Source of the DNA: Aequorivita sp.
GTDB lineage: Bacteria; Bacteroidota; Bacteroidia; Flavobacteriales; Flavobacteriaceae
Direction of reading: 5' to 3'
DNA length: 64,000 nt
Assembly (NCBI GenBank): GCA_024637015.1
Contig: JAGXGE010000032.1
Coordinates: 167,848-231,847 of the forward strand
The position numbers and the translations under genes are program-made. The notes under the pieces are model-generated. The model was not told the origin of the DNA and did not search any database. It was given only the letters and a program-made list of their open reading frames with translations. Shown here piece after piece: positions 8,339 through 17,540 of the stretch; positions within the stretch are counted from its first letter, which is position 1; the number at the start of each line of letters is the position of its first letter.

Positions 8339-10168
8339 TTGAAAATAATAGCAATGATTCCAGCGCGATACGGCGCATCTAGATTTCCAGGAAAATTAAT
8401 GCAGGATTTGGGTGGAAAACCCGTGATAGTTCGAACTTACGAAGCTGCAAAAGCGACAGATCTTTTTGATGAGGTATATGTAGTTACGGATAGCAACGTT
8501 ATTTTTCAGGAAATTGAAATGAACGGCGGAAAGGCTATTATGAGTCAAAAAGAACACGACTGCGGCAGTGATCGCATTGCCGAAGCTGTTGAAAGTATGG
8601 ACGTGGATATTGTGGTGAACGTGCAGGGAGACGAGCCTTTCACAAGTAGGGAGGGGCTGGAAAAAGTTCTTGCAGTATTTAATGAACCCGATGCAGACAA
8701 AATAGATTTGGCATCTTTGATGACCGAAATTCACGACTGGAAAGAGATTAGCGATCCCAATTGCGTAAAAGTAATTGTAGATAAAAATAATTTTGCGCTT
8801 TATTTTTCCCGTTCGCCGATTCCGTATCCTAGGGATAAGAATGTGGGCATTCAATATTATAAGCACAAGGGCATCTACGCTTTCAGAAAGCAAGCTATTA
8901 TGGATTTTTATCGCTTGCCAATGCGTTCATTGGAAGCTGTGGAAAAAATAGAATGCATACGCTATTTGGAATATGGGAAAAATATAAAAATGGCTGTTTC
9001 AAACACAACGGGTGTTGAAATTGATACTCCAGAAGATCTTGTAAAGGCTAATAAAATTCTAAAAGAAAAGAAGTCCGAAAGTGTGAACAACAAATTTCGT
9101 AATTTCCCAATGGTTCCAAAAGTGGTTTTTGGGGAAGGATGTTTTGACCAACTTTCATATATTCTTTCTATCCAAAAGCAAGAGAAAGCTCCATTTATAT
9201 TTTTGGTGGATAACGTTTTTAAAGCAAATACTGAATTTTTGGACAGGATAAATCTTCGCTTCAATGATAAATTAATTTTTGTTTCTGCCGAAGAAGAGCC
9301 AAAAACTTCTCAAGTGGATAATTTAGTGAAGGATATTAAAGCTGAATTCATACATACTCCTTCGGGAATTATAGGCATTGGTGGCGGCACCGTGATGGAT
9401 TTGGCTAAAGCAGTTTCCATAATGCTTACAAACAAAGGAAGCGCAGCTGATTACCAAGGTTGGGATTTGGTGAATAAAAAGGCCGTTTATCACGTAGGTA
9501 TACCAACAATTTCTGGTACCGGCGCCGAAGTTTCCCGAACAACCGTTTTAACAGGACCAGTGCGTAAATTGGGTATTAATAGTGACTTCACCCCATTTGA
9601 TCAAGTAATACTTGACCCAGAACTCACCAAAGGCGTTTCAAAAAATCAATGGTTTTATACGGGAATGGACTGTTTTATTCATTGTGTGGAATCTTTGAAT
9701 GGTACATTTTTGAATGCATTCAGCCAGAGTTATGGCGAGAAGGCATATGATCTTTGTATGGAAATATTTTTGGGCGATTCACTTTCTGAGGAAGAATCCC
9801 GCGCCAAATTAATGATGGCTTCATGGCATGGCGGAATGAGCATTGCTTACTCGCAAGTAGGTGTTGCACATGCAATGAGCTATGGGCTTGGCTACGTATT
9901 AGGCACAAAACACGGAGTAGGAAACTGTATTGTTTTTCAATATTTGAAAGAATTTTATCCAAAGGATGTGGCACTTTTTAATAAAATGGTAGAAAAGTAT
10001 GGTGTTGAAATTCCTCAGGGAATCTGCAAAAACCTTTCTGAGGAACAAATGGATACAATGATTACTGTTGCAATGGCAATGATTCCACTTTGGGAAAATG
10101 CTCTTGGCAATGATTGGGAAGCCATAATTACACGCGAAAAACTAAAACAATTGTATCTGAAAATGTAG
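8339..10168 (+). CDS. kdsB: KdsB - KdnB-like fusion: Kdo cytidylyltransferase / iron-containing alcohol dehydrogenase
   Basis: One 609-residue frame joins two enzymes. Residues 1-245 are KdsB ([27 protein letters not shown] at 94-101, SRSPIPYPR), which activates Kdo as CMP-Kdo for LPS. Residues 253-609 are an iron-type alcohol dehydrogenase like KdnB, which oxidises C8 of Kdo on the way to 8-amino-Kdo: NAD motif IGGGTVMD (347-354) and metal ligands D444, H448, H511 and H525. The start is TTG at 8339; it gives the exact KdsB N-terminus, whereas the first ATG would cut it. A lipid acyltransferase gene follows 20 bases later. No KdnA-like aminotransferase is in the window. Confidence 0.9.
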   Translation: MKIIAMIPARYGASRFPGKLMQDLGGKPVIVRTYEAAKATDLFDEVYVVTDSNVIFQEIEMNGGKAIMSQKEHDCGSDRIAEAVESMDVDIVVNVQGDEPFTSREGLEKVLAVFNEPDADKIDLASLMTEIHDWKEISDPNCVKVIVDKNNFALYFSRSPIPYPRDKNVGIQYYKHKGIYAFRKQAIMDFYRLPMRSLEAVEKIECIRYLEYGKNIKMAVSNTTGVEIDTPEDLVKANKILKEKKSESVNNKFRNFPMVPKVVFGEGCFDQLSYILSIQKQEKAPFIFLVDNVFKANTEFLDRINLRFNDKLIFVSAEEEPKTSQVDNLVKDIKAEFIHTPSGIIGIGGGTVMDLAKAVSIMLTNKGSAADYQGWDLVNKKAVYHVGIPTISGTGAEVSRTTVLTGPVRKLGINSDFTPFDQVILDPELTKGVSKNQWFYTGMDCFIHCVESLNGTFLNAFSQSYGEKAYDLCMEIFLGDSLSEEESRAKLMMASWHGGMSIAYSQVGVAHAMSYGLGYVLGTKHGVGNCIVFQYLKEFYPKDVALFNKMVEKYGVEIPQGICKNLSEEQMDTMITVAMAMIPLWENALGNDWEAIITREKLKQLYLKM

Positions 10169-10188
10169 TTTCAGAATAAAATCCGTTC

Positions 10189-10725
10189 ATGGGAATCACA
10201 AAATTTGTTTTTGAAAAAATAATGGGCTGGCGCATAGAGGGTGCTTTCGATCCAACTGTTAAAAAAGCTGTGATAATCGTCGTTCCACACACTAGTTGGC
10301 ATGACTTCTATCTGGGGTTATTTACGCGTAGATTGACAAAAACCCAAATTAATTATATTGCTAAAAAAGAATTATTTCGACAGCCTTTTGGTTGGTATTT
10401 CCGCTGGACAGGAGGCGAGATGCTTGACCGAACACCTGGCCAAAACAAGGTAGAAGCAATTGCTGAAATTTTTAAGGAGAAAGATGAATTTCGTTTGGCG
10501 ATGTCTCCCGAAGGAACCCGAAAAAAAGTATTGATATGGAAAACGGGTTATTATTATATTGCAATGGCAGCTAATGTTCCTATTATCTGCGTCGCTTTTG
10601 ATTATCTAATAAAAACAATAATAATAAATAAGGCTTTTTACCCAACCGGAAATATAGATGAAGACACAATTAAACTGCGTTCTTTTTATAAAGGTATCGT
10701 TGGAAAAAAGAAAGAATATTCTTAA
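10189..10725 (+). CDS. PlsC-like 1-acyl-glycerol-3-phosphate acyltransferase
   Basis: A 178-residue member of the lysophospholipid acyltransferase family. The catalytic HX4D motif is present as HTSWHD (about 34-39), and the substrate motif as SPEGTR (about 105-110). It lacks the N-terminal membrane helices of longer PlsC proteins, as is common for this short flavobacterial type. It starts 20 bases after the KdsB-KdnB fusion and is probably cotranscribed, pointing to a role in envelope lipid or LPS assembly. Confidence 0.88.
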   Translation: MGITKFVFEKIMGWRIEGAFDPTVKKAVIIVVPHTSWHDFYLGLFTRRLTKTQINYIAKKELFRQPFGWYFRWTGGEMLDRTPGQNKVEAIAEIFKEKDEFRLAMSPEGTRKKVLIWKTGYYYIAMAANVPIICVAFDYLIKTIIINKAFYPTGNIDEDTIKLRSFYKGIVGKKKEYS

Positions 10726-10867
10726 TTTAAAAGTTGTTAAACGAACTCTATTTCATTGCTTAACTATTTTAAAATCAAGTGTTGTTGTTAAAAATTAGTT
10801 AAGCATTCACTTTTTTTTAAATATCTAAAATCTTATTGCTAATTATGCTTAAAATTTAAAACTGATT

Positions 10868-11899
10868 ATGAAAAATATAAAATTTTTAATTCCCATTTTC
10901 GCTATAACATTCTTATTCCTTTCTTGCAGTAATGAAGATAATGGCATTGGAAGTGGAGACCCAATACCAATCCCTGTTCTAGCTACTGTTTATGCTACAA
11001 GTAATACAAACAAGGCTATTGCTGTTTATGATTTCACATCAAATGGCATTGCGCTAGGTTCAATATTGACAGGATCTGACGATAATGAGGGTGTATATTA
11101 TGACGATGATGCTGACGAACTCGCTGTGGTTTCTAGGACACAATCTACAATAAACACCTATTCTAATGTTGAAAATACTGAAAGCGGCAATACATTAAAC
11201 CTGTTTCTTTCAAGTGATTCCGTTTTGGAAAGTCCACGTGATATAGCAGTTAAAGATGATATATACATTGTTTCAGACAATGCGGATGTTGATGGAGACC
11301 CGAATACTGAAGAGGGAAGGTTCTTTGTTTTTAAGCGTGATGCTAATGGATATACCCTTCGTAATATTGTAACCGTAAATTATGCTGTATGGGGAATTCA
11401 GCTAATCGGAAACGATCTTTATACCGTTGTTGATAAAACTGCGGATGTAGCTGTATTGAAAAATTTCATTTCAACATACACAACAGATGTTACTGCAGCG
11501 CCAGATAAACAAATTACTATAGAAGGAATTACCCGTACCCACGGAATAACTGAAGATGGAGGATTTGTAGTTATTACTGACATTGGAGATGCAACAAACG
11601 AAAGTGATGGTGGTTTCAATTTTATTAATGGTTTTGTAACAAAGTTTGATGCAACACCAAATGGTGAAACACTAACTTTTTCTGGAAATCAAGTGAGAGT
11701 TTCAGGTGCATTAACGGAACTTGGAAATCCTGTTTCTGTAGAATATGATAGTCCAAGCCAGACAGTCTTTATTGCTGAACGCGAAAATGATGGTGGGAAA
11801 GTATTATTTTTTAATGAAATTGGCGCTGGAGGTAATTTAGTGCCAACCTTAAGCTCAGAGTTTCCTGGGGCTTCATCCTTGTTTTATATAGACAGGTAA
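10868..11899 (+). CDS. Beta-propeller-like lipoprotein, 343 aa
   Basis: Exported lipoprotein: signal peptide residues 1-19, lipobox LFLSC, then SNEDNG. The mature part repeats a pattern of strands with ATSNTNKAIAVYDF-like segments and Asp/Asn-rich turns, reminiscent of a seven-bladed propeller of the kind in quinoprotein or lactonase-like proteins. No catalytic motif is evident. It is monocistronic, with about 140 AT-rich bases upstream. Family not recognised precisely. Confidence 0.78.
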   Translation: MKNIKFLIPIFAITFLFLSCSNEDNGIGSGDPIPIPVLATVYATSNTNKAIAVYDFTSNGIALGSILTGSDDNEGVYYDDDADELAVVSRTQSTINTYSNVENTESGNTLNLFLSSDSVLESPRDIAVKDDIYIVSDNADVDGDPNTEEGRFFVFKRDANGYTLRNIVTVNYAVWGIQLIGNDLYTVVDKTADVAVLKNFISTYTTDVTAAPDKQITIEGITRTHGITEDGGFVVITDIGDATNESDGGFNFINGFVTKFDATPNGETLTFSGNQVRVSGALTELGNPVSVEYDSPSQTVFIAERENDGGKVLFFNEIGAGGNLVPTLSSEFPGASSLFYIDR

Positions 11900-11925
11900 T
11901 ATTTTTTATTGATTTGAAATAAAAT

Positions 11926-12648
11926 TTATTCTTCTGAAGATTCCTCCATAGTGTGATATACGTTTTGAACGTCATCATCTTCTTCAATCTTTTCCAAAAG
12001 TTTTTCGACATCGGCAGCTTCCTCTGCGGTTAATTTTTTGGTGACTTGCGGAATCTGTTCAAAACCTGAAGAAAGAATTTCAATTTTGTTTTCTTCCAAA
12101 TAAGATTGAATTGCACCGAAACTTTCGAAAGGGGCGTAGATCATTATTCCATCTTCATCCTCAAAAATTTCCTCAACGCCGTGGTCTATCAATTCCAGTT
12201 CCAGTTCTTCGATATCCAAACCTTCCGGATTTATTCTGAAGTTACACGTATGGTCAAACATAAATGAAACGGAACCAGAAGTACCCATACTACCATCACA
12301 TTTGTTGAAATAGCTGCGGATATTTGCAACGGTACGGGTGTTATTATCTGTAGCAGTTTCAATCAAAATAGCGATGCCGTGTGGCGCGTAGCCTTCAAAA
12401 AGAACTTCTTTGTAATCGCCCAAACTTTTGTCACTGGCTCGTTTTATGGCACGCTCCACGTTGTCTTTAGGCATATTAACAGCCTTTGCGTTTTGTATTA
12501 CCGCCCGAAGTCTTGAATTGGCATCCGGATCGGGACCGCCTTCTTTAACGGCCATTACAATGTCCTTACCAATACGTGTAAATGCTTTGGACATAGCAGA
12601 CCAACGCTTCATTTTTCTTGCTTTTCTGAATTCAAAAGCTCTTCCCAT
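11926..12648 (-). CDS. YebC/PmpR family regulator
   Basis: A 240-residue YebC-family protein starting MGRAFEFRKARKMKRW and containing the conserved FTRIGKDIVMAVKEGGPDP, NAKAVNMPKDNVERAIKR and YEGYAPHG-type segments (here FEGYAPHGIA). Members have been described as transcription regulators and, more recently for some, as factors that relieve ribosome stalling at proline tracts. The acidic C-terminus (MEESSEE) is normal for the group. The upstream 22-bp hairpin separates it from the pterin dehydratase gene. Confidence 0.93.
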   Translation of the reverse strand: MGRAFEFRKARKMKRWSAMSKAFTRIGKDIVMAVKEGGPDPDANSRLRAVIQNAKAVNMPKDNVERAIKRASDKSLGDYKEVLFEGYAPHGIAILIETATDNNTRTVANIRSYFNKCDGSMGTSGSVSFMFDHTCNFRINPEGLDIEELELELIDHGVEEIFEDEDGIMIYAPFESFGAIQSYLEENKIEILSSGFEQIPQVTKKLTAEEAADVEKLLEKIEEDDDVQNVYHTMEESSEE

Positions 12649-12716
12649 AAATTATTATCTATTAGTATTATTTATTTCCTAATTATTGAAATAGAAGTTT
12701 CAAATATAAAAAAATA

Positions 12717-12767
12717 GAAATTACAAGTACCAAATTCCAATAATAGGAATTTGGTACTTGTAATTTC
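12717..12767 (-). terminator. 22-bp perfect hairpin, likely terminator of the pterin dehydratase gene
   Basis: Arms 12717-12738 and 12746-12767 are perfectly complementary over 22 bp around a 7-base loop. Read on the minus strand the hairpin follows the stop of the gene ending at 12781 and is followed by CTA and a run of T (12714-12708), as expected of an intrinsic terminator. The stem is far longer than a usual terminator and AT-rich, so it may be a repeat element that also stops transcription. Confidence 0.6.
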
Positions 12768-12780
12768 ATATTCATAATTT

Positions 12781-13062
12781 TTAGCCAATAAGATCATCAA
12801 TATTCTTTGCAAACTCAAAATCCTTCTCGGTAACACCGTCAGCATCGTGGGTGGAAAGATAAATTTCCAATGAATTGTAAACGTTGCTCCACTCTGGATG
12901 GTGTTGCATCTTTTCGGCTTCAAAAGCAATTCGGGTCATTGCGGAAAATGCTTCCTTGAAATCCTCAAATTCAAAAATGGTGTGCAATGCGCCTTCGTGA
13001 TAATCCCAACCTTCAAATTCCTTTAATTTTTCGTTGATCTGTTTTTCTGATAAAGCTTTCAT
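12781..13062 (-). CDS. 4a-hydroxytetrahydrobiopterin dehydratase
   Basis: Pterin-4a-carbinolamine dehydratase, 93 residues, full length. Conserved features are GWDYHEGALHTIFEFEDF, MQHHPEWSNVYNSLEIYL (the double-His active site) and STHDADGVTEKDFEFA. It recycles 4a-hydroxy-tetrahydropterin, normally partnering phenylalanine hydroxylase; no hydroxylase gene is in the window. It lies 14 bases downstream of the RmlD-like gene on the same strand. Confidence 0.93.
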   Translation of the reverse strand: MKALSEKQINEKLKEFEGWDYHEGALHTIFEFEDFKEAFSAMTRIAFEAEKMQHHPEWSNVYNSLEIYLSTHDADGVTEKDFEFAKNIDDLIG

Positions 13063-13076
13063 CTGTATATAATATT

Positions 13077-13937
13077 TTATTTAATTGATATAATCTCTTC
13101 ATTTAGGCTAGATTCTTCAATAATCTGTGCGACAGTAATTTGTTTTGAGATTGGTAACTTATTTTCTTTTGGAAGAATAGCGTGATACCGATCTTCATTA
13201 CTACTAAAAACACTTTTAAAGATAGGCATTTTATCACCCATTTTTGAAGTAATTTCCCGAAAAAGATCTTCGTGGTGTACCATATCATTGCTCGCCAAGT
13301 GAAAAATTCCACGAAGCGATTGGTTTATTATATAATGAATTTGCTGGCATACTTTGTTAATGGTCGTGGTAGTAATCACCAAATTTGGAAAGACCTCAAA
13401 AGTAGCTTGGTGACGAATGCACTGTCTTAAATGTAGAACTTCGGGTGAGTTGATGCCAAGTACCATAGGTAGCCTCAAAATTGCTGTTTGCAGGGGAATG
13501 GTTTCCAACAATAATTTTTCAACTGAAATTTTAAATTTCCCCGAAGCTGTTTGCGATAATGTTATATCATTTTCATACGAGGGATGTCTAAATTTCCCAT
13601 CAAATACTTCCGAAGAAGAAATGTACAGAATGGAACAATCTGCATCTGCATTTATCAGTGCATAATTCACAATCTGTTTATGCGCTTCAACTAGCCCCTT
13701 ATGATCTCCTTTAATTACCGAAATTATAATTGTAGGTTGAATTTTATTTAGCAGCAAAAACATCGAATCTTCTTCCACACAAAAATTATGGAAAACTTGA
13801 TTCTCTGAAAAAGCGCCGTACTGTTGACAGTAGGTACAATGAACCTCAAAATAGGAGAGAAGCTCTTTGTAGATGGCGTTGCCAATAAAGCCACTACCAC
13901 CCAAAATTAAAATCCGTTGCTTTTCTACTTTCTTCAT
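13077..13937 (-). CDS. RmlD-like sugar-nucleotide reductase (extended SDR)
   Basis: A 286-residue NAD(P)-binding protein with the Rossmann motif GGSGFIGNAIYKEL near residue 13, SILYISSSEVFDG with the catalytic Ser and a later HPSYENDI. It resembles RmlD_sub_bind (dTDP-4-dehydrorhamnose reductase-like) proteins, but the usual YGxxK is not clear, so substrate and activity are uncertain. No other dTDP-rhamnose genes are near. It sits between glsA and the pterin dehydratase gene on the same strand. Confidence 0.75.
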   Translation of the reverse strand: MKKVEKQRILILGGSGFIGNAIYKELLSYFEVHCTYCQQYGAFSENQVFHNFCVEEDSMFLLLNKIQPTIIISVIKGDHKGLVEAHKQIVNYALINADADCSILYISSSEVFDGKFRHPSYENDITLSQTASGKFKISVEKLLLETIPLQTAILRLPMVLGINSPEVLHLRQCIRHQATFEVFPNLVITTTTINKVCQQIHYIINQSLRGIFHLASNDMVHHEDLFREITSKMGDKMPIFKSVFSSNEDRYHAILPKENKLPISKQITVAQIIEESSLNEEIISIK

Positions 13938-13960
13938 CCGTAAATCCTTTCCCTAAATTC

Positions 13961-14875
13961 TTAAAATATGGACAATTTTGTTTTGGTAGTAAATTGTTCC
14001 AATGCCTGCATTCCCAAATACGAATTTCCTTTTGGGTTCAGTGCTGGCGCCCATGTTGCAATGGTAAAACAATGTGGCAATAAAGCTACAATTCCTCCGC
14101 CCACGCCACTTTTTCCGGGCAAGCCCACTTCAAATGCAAACTCACCGGCTTCATCGTAAAAACCACAGGTAAGCATAATTGCGTTGATTCGTTTTACTTG
14201 ACTGGCAGTTAAGTGCTGAACATTCTTTAAACACGTTCCTTTGTTAGCGAAAACGAAAAAAGCGTTGGTAAGTTGCCTGCAATCCATCATTATTGAACAT
14301 TGATGGAAATAGAAGTCTAAAACATCTTCCACATCATTATGAAGGTTTCCATAGGCCTTTAAAAGATTTGCAGCAGCGTAATTGTTGAAACCGGTCAATC
14401 TTTCTGATTCGGCTACTTTTTCGCTATATGAAATGGTTTCGTCGTGCGCTAATTCCCTCACAAAATTCAAAAAATCTTCTTTCGGATTTTTAAGATGTGA
14501 AAGCAAAATATCAGCAACTACAATGGCTCCAGAATTAATCAGGGGGTTTCTTGGAATTCCATCTTCAAGTTCCAAAAGCGAAAGATGGTTGAAAGGGTGT
14601 CCCGAGGGTTCCACATCAACACGCTCCAACAAATCATTTCCCACTAGCTGAAATGCTTTGGCAAGCGACAGTACTTTTGAAATACTTTGGATGGATAATT
14701 TTTCAGAAGCATCACCAACCGAGTAATTTTCACCAGTAATTAGATGTAGATGTATTCCGAATTTACCTTTGGGAACATTCGCCAATTCTGGTATGTAAGC
14801 TGCAACTTTCCCCGTATTTTCAACGTTTTTAAGTGACTCGTGAATTTCTTCTAATATAGCTTGGTAATCTAACAT
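13961..14875 (-). CDS. glsA: Glutaminase
   Basis: Serine-dependent glutaminase hydrolysing glutamine to glutamate and ammonia, 304 residues. The beta-lactamase-like SxxK is in LSIQSISKVLSL, with GIPRNPLINSGAIV, FNNYAAANLLK and KSGVGGGI as further family blocks. Its start codon overlaps the gcvT stop by one base (14875), so the two are translationally coupled. The link to glycine cleavage may reflect shared nitrogen handling. Confidence 0.94.
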   Translation of the reverse strand: MLDYQAILEEIHESLKNVENTGKVAAYIPELANVPKGKFGIHLHLITGENYSVGDASEKLSIQSISKVLSLAKAFQLVGNDLLERVDVEPSGHPFNHLSLLELEDGIPRNPLINSGAIVVADILLSHLKNPKEDFLNFVRELAHDETISYSEKVAESERLTGFNNYAAANLLKAYGNLHNDVEDVLDFYFHQCSIMMDCRQLTNAFFVFANKGTCLKNVQHLTASQVKRINAIMLTCGFYDEAGEFAFEVGLPGKSGVGGGIVALLPHCFTIATWAPALNPKGNSYLGMQALEQFTTKTKLSIF

Positions 14876-15957
14876 TAACCTTTGTAAAATGGGGTTTTCA
14901 CAACCGTTGCCGCAACAGGTTTGTTTCTTATTTGAATGAAAATTTCAGTACCTGGAGTACTGTTCTCATTGGTAACATAACCCATCCCGATTCCTTTGTT
15001 TAATGAAGGTGCCATTGTTCCGCTGGTTACAACACCAATATTGTTGCCGTCTTTATCTGCAATTTCGTAATCATGTCTAGGTATTCCACGTTCGTTGATT
15101 TCAAAACCGATAAGTTTCCTTTTTACGCCTTCTTCTTTTTGCTTTTTCAGGTTGTCTGAATTGACAAAATCCTTAGTGAACTTTGTAATCCAGCCCAGTC
15201 CAGCTTCCAAAGGGGAAGTAGTGTCATTTATATCATTTCCATAAAGACAGAAGCCCATTTCCAGTCGTAGCGTATCGCGTGCAGCCAGTCCAATCGGTTT
15301 AATGCCGAACTCTTTTCCGGCCTCCATCACTTTGTTCCAAACTTGCTCTACTTCACTGTTTTTACAATAAATCTCGAAGCCACCGCTTCCAGTATAGCCA
15401 GTTGCGCTTATGATTACGTGTTCAATTCCTCCGAAATCAGCAACTTTAAAATGATAGAATTTTATGGCGCTTAAATCTTCAGAAGTTATTGATTGCATTG
15501 CCTCTATAGCTTTTGGACCTTGAATGGCGAGCAATGAATAATCTTCGGAAAGATTTCGCATTTCGGCACCCTCGGAGTTGTGTTTTGAAATCCAATCCCA
15601 ATCTTTGTCAATATTTGAAGCATTTACTACTAGCAACCACTTTTCGGCTTCAAAACGGTAAACAATCAAATCGTCAACAATTCCACCTATTTCATTGGGA
15701 AGACAGTTGTACTGTGCTTGTCCGTCAACAATTTTTGAAACATCGTTGCTGCATACTTTTTGAATTAAATCCAATGCTTTTGGCCCAGTAATCAAAAATT
15801 CGCCCATATGCGAAACGTCAAAAACGCCAACAGCTTTGCGGACGGTTTCGTGTTCTGCGTTTACGCCTTCGTATGAAACGGGCATATTATAACCTGCAAA
15901 TGGTACCATTTTGGCACCCAATTGTTCGTGTATATGAGAAAGTGCTGTATTTTTCAT
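14875..15957 (-). CDS. gcvT: Glycine cleavage system aminomethyltransferase (T protein)
   Basis: Tetrahydrofolate-dependent T protein of the glycine cleavage system, 360 residues from the chosen start. The start [27 protein letters not shown] matches the family; an in-frame upstream extension to 16038 adds 27 unrelated residues and is rejected. Conserved blocks: [46 protein letters not shown] and the C-terminal [16 protein letters not shown]. The P and H proteins are not in the window. Confidence 0.95.
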   Translation of the reverse strand: MKNTALSHIHEQLGAKMVPFAGYNMPVSYEGVNAEHETVRKAVGVFDVSHMGEFLITGPKALDLIQKVCSNDVSKIVDGQAQYNCLPNEIGGIVDDLIVYRFEAEKWLLVVNASNIDKDWDWISKHNSEGAEMRNLSEDYSLLAIQGPKAIEAMQSITSEDLSAIKFYHFKVADFGGIEHVIISATGYTGSGGFEIYCKNSEVEQVWNKVMEAGKEFGIKPIGLAARDTLRLEMGFCLYGNDINDTTSPLEAGLGWITKFTKDFVNSDNLKKQKEEGVKRKLIGFEINERGIPRHDYEIADKDGNNIGVVTSGTMAPSLNKGIGMGYVTNENSTPGTEIFIQIRNKPVAATVVKTPFYKG

Positions 15958-16101
15958 TATTAAAAAGATTTTCGCAAATGTATTACAATACTTAAAAGTT
16001 AACGACTGTTTATTGGGATTATTTTCAACAATCTTCACGTTAAAACCATCTTAATCGTCTACGCTGTTCTCAATGTTTTCAATACTTTTAAAAGAAAAAC
16101 G

Positions 16102-17463
16102 ATGACAACAACAACTTCAATAAATCCTTATACTGAGGAGGAATTAAAAAGCTATAAAAATCATACAAAGAAAGAAGTTTCAGAAATTATAGATAAAGCC
16201 GATAAACGCTTTTACAGCTGGCGAGAGACCTCATTTGCTGAGCGGAAAAAGTTGATGCTTGCTGCAGCTTCAGAATTGAAGAAAAATAAAAAAGAATACG
16301 CCGAAACGATGACGCTTGAAATGGGCAAACCAATTTCACAATCCGTTGCAGAAGTTGAAAAATGTGCTTGGGTGTGTGAATATTATGCTGAAAATGCTAA
16401 AAAACAACTTCAAAATGAAGTGATAAAAACCGATGCGCATAAAAGCTATGTGAGTTATGAACCTTTAGGGGTTGTGCTCGCAATTATGCCTTGGAATTAT
16501 CCTTTTTGGCAGGTATTCCGTTTTGCTGCACCCGCACTGATGGCTGGAAATATTGGGATTTTGAAACACGCCTCCAACGTTTTTGGAAGTGCATTAAATA
16601 TTGAAAAAGTTTTTAAACGTGCCGGTTTTCCCGAAAATTGTTTTACCACTTTATTGATTGGTAGCGATGCTGTGGAAGAAGTTATTGAAAACGAAAAAGT
16701 AAAGGCGGTAACGTTAACAGGTAGTGGACCAGCGGGCTCTTCCGTAGCTTCCATCGCAGGAAAAAATATTAAAAAAACAGTTTTGGAATTAGGTGGAAAT
16801 AACGCTTTAGTTGTTATGAACGATTGTGATATGGAAAAAACCATTGAAACCTGCGTGCAGGCACGTTTTCAGAATACAGGTCAAAGTTGCATTGCAGGAA
16901 AACGGTTGATTATTGATGAATCCATTTCGGAAGAATTTGTTGAAAAAATGCTTGTAAAAGTTCGTGAATTAAAAAGCGGCGATCCAATGGACGAGGAAAC
17001 CTATGTTGGAACTTTAGCTCGCGAAGATCTTGCGAAGGATCTAGAAAAACAAATAAACTCTTCTGTGAAAGCTGGAGCAAAAATAGCAATAGGAGGAAAG
17101 CGACAAGGCGCTTATTTTGAGCCAACGGTACTGACGAATGTTACTGAAAAAATGGCTGCTTTTAAAGAAGAAACTTTTGGGCCTGCACTTTCTGTAACAA
17201 CTTTTAAAACAATTGAAGAGGCTGTTGCGCTTTCAAACAGTTCAAAATTTGGGTTGGGTGTTTCCATTTTCACAAAAAATATTGAAGAAGCGGAAAAGCT
17301 TGCTTTCCAATTTGATGAAGGCGCCGTATTTATAAATGAATTAGTGAAAAGTGACCCAAGGCTTCCTTTTGGGGGAATTAAGCAAAGCGGATACGGGCGC
17401 GAGCTCAGCGAATATGGAATTCACGAGTTTGTGAACAGAAAAACTGTTTATATCAATAAATAG
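16102..17463 (+). CDS. NAD(P)-dependent succinate-semialdehyde dehydrogenase-like ALDH
   Basis: Aldehyde dehydrogenase superfamily, 453 residues. Motifs: MPWNYPFWQVFR (cofactor site), LTGSGPAGSSVA, the catalytic Glu in VLELGGNN and the catalytic Cys in NTGQSCIAGKR. The short length and the sequence resemble the GabD/SSADH group. It is divergent from gcvT. Its stop is followed by one copy of the dispersed 27-nt repeat (17476-17502). Confidence 0.88.
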   Translation: MTTTTSINPYTEEELKSYKNHTKKEVSEIIDKADKRFYSWRETSFAERKKLMLAAASELKKNKKEYAETMTLEMGKPISQSVAEVEKCAWVCEYYAENAKKQLQNEVIKTDAHKSYVSYEPLGVVLAIMPWNYPFWQVFRFAAPALMAGNIGILKHASNVFGSALNIEKVFKRAGFPENCFTTLLIGSDAVEEVIENEKVKAVTLTGSGPAGSSVASIAGKNIKKTVLELGGNNALVVMNDCDMEKTIETCVQARFQNTGQSCIAGKRLIIDESISEEFVEKMLVKVRELKSGDPMDEETYVGTLAREDLAKDLEKQINSSVKAGAKIAIGGKRQGAYFEPTVLTNVTEKMAAFKEETFGPALSVTTFKTIEEAVALSNSSKFGLGVSIFTKNIEEAEKLAFQFDEGAVFINELVKSDPRLPFGGIKQSGYGRELSEYGIHEFVNRKTVYINK

Positions 17464-17475
17464 AAAAGAAACATC

Positions 17476-17502
17476 TTTTTGTCCGTTCGAACGCAGTAGA
17501 GA
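17476..17502 (+). repeat. Dispersed 27-nt repeat, copy A
   Basis: This 27-mer matches the minus strand of 46066-46092 at 24 of 27 positions (three differences, two of them A/G). Both copies start with TTTTTGTCCG and contain an imperfect TCGAxCGCAGTxGAGA core. Each lies just after a stop codon, in the sense direction of the preceding gene. It looks like a small intergenic repeat of the REP type. Confidence 0.7.
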
Positions 17503-17514
17503 AATTTTTAGATT

Positions 17515-17522
17515 TACCTTTG
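17515..17522 (+). promoter_or_regulatory. Putative promoter -7 element
   Basis: TACCTTTG fits TAnnTTTG and lies 18 bases before the ATG of the DUF72 gene. A -33 TTG is not convincing, as the repeat occupies that place. Confidence 0.4.
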
Positions 17523-17540
17523 CTTGGCTAATAAAGAACC

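Noticed and set aside
15958..16038. N-terminal extension of GcvT by 27 residues
   Set aside because: The family start is [12 protein letters not shown]; the extension is AT-rich and unlike any GcvT.
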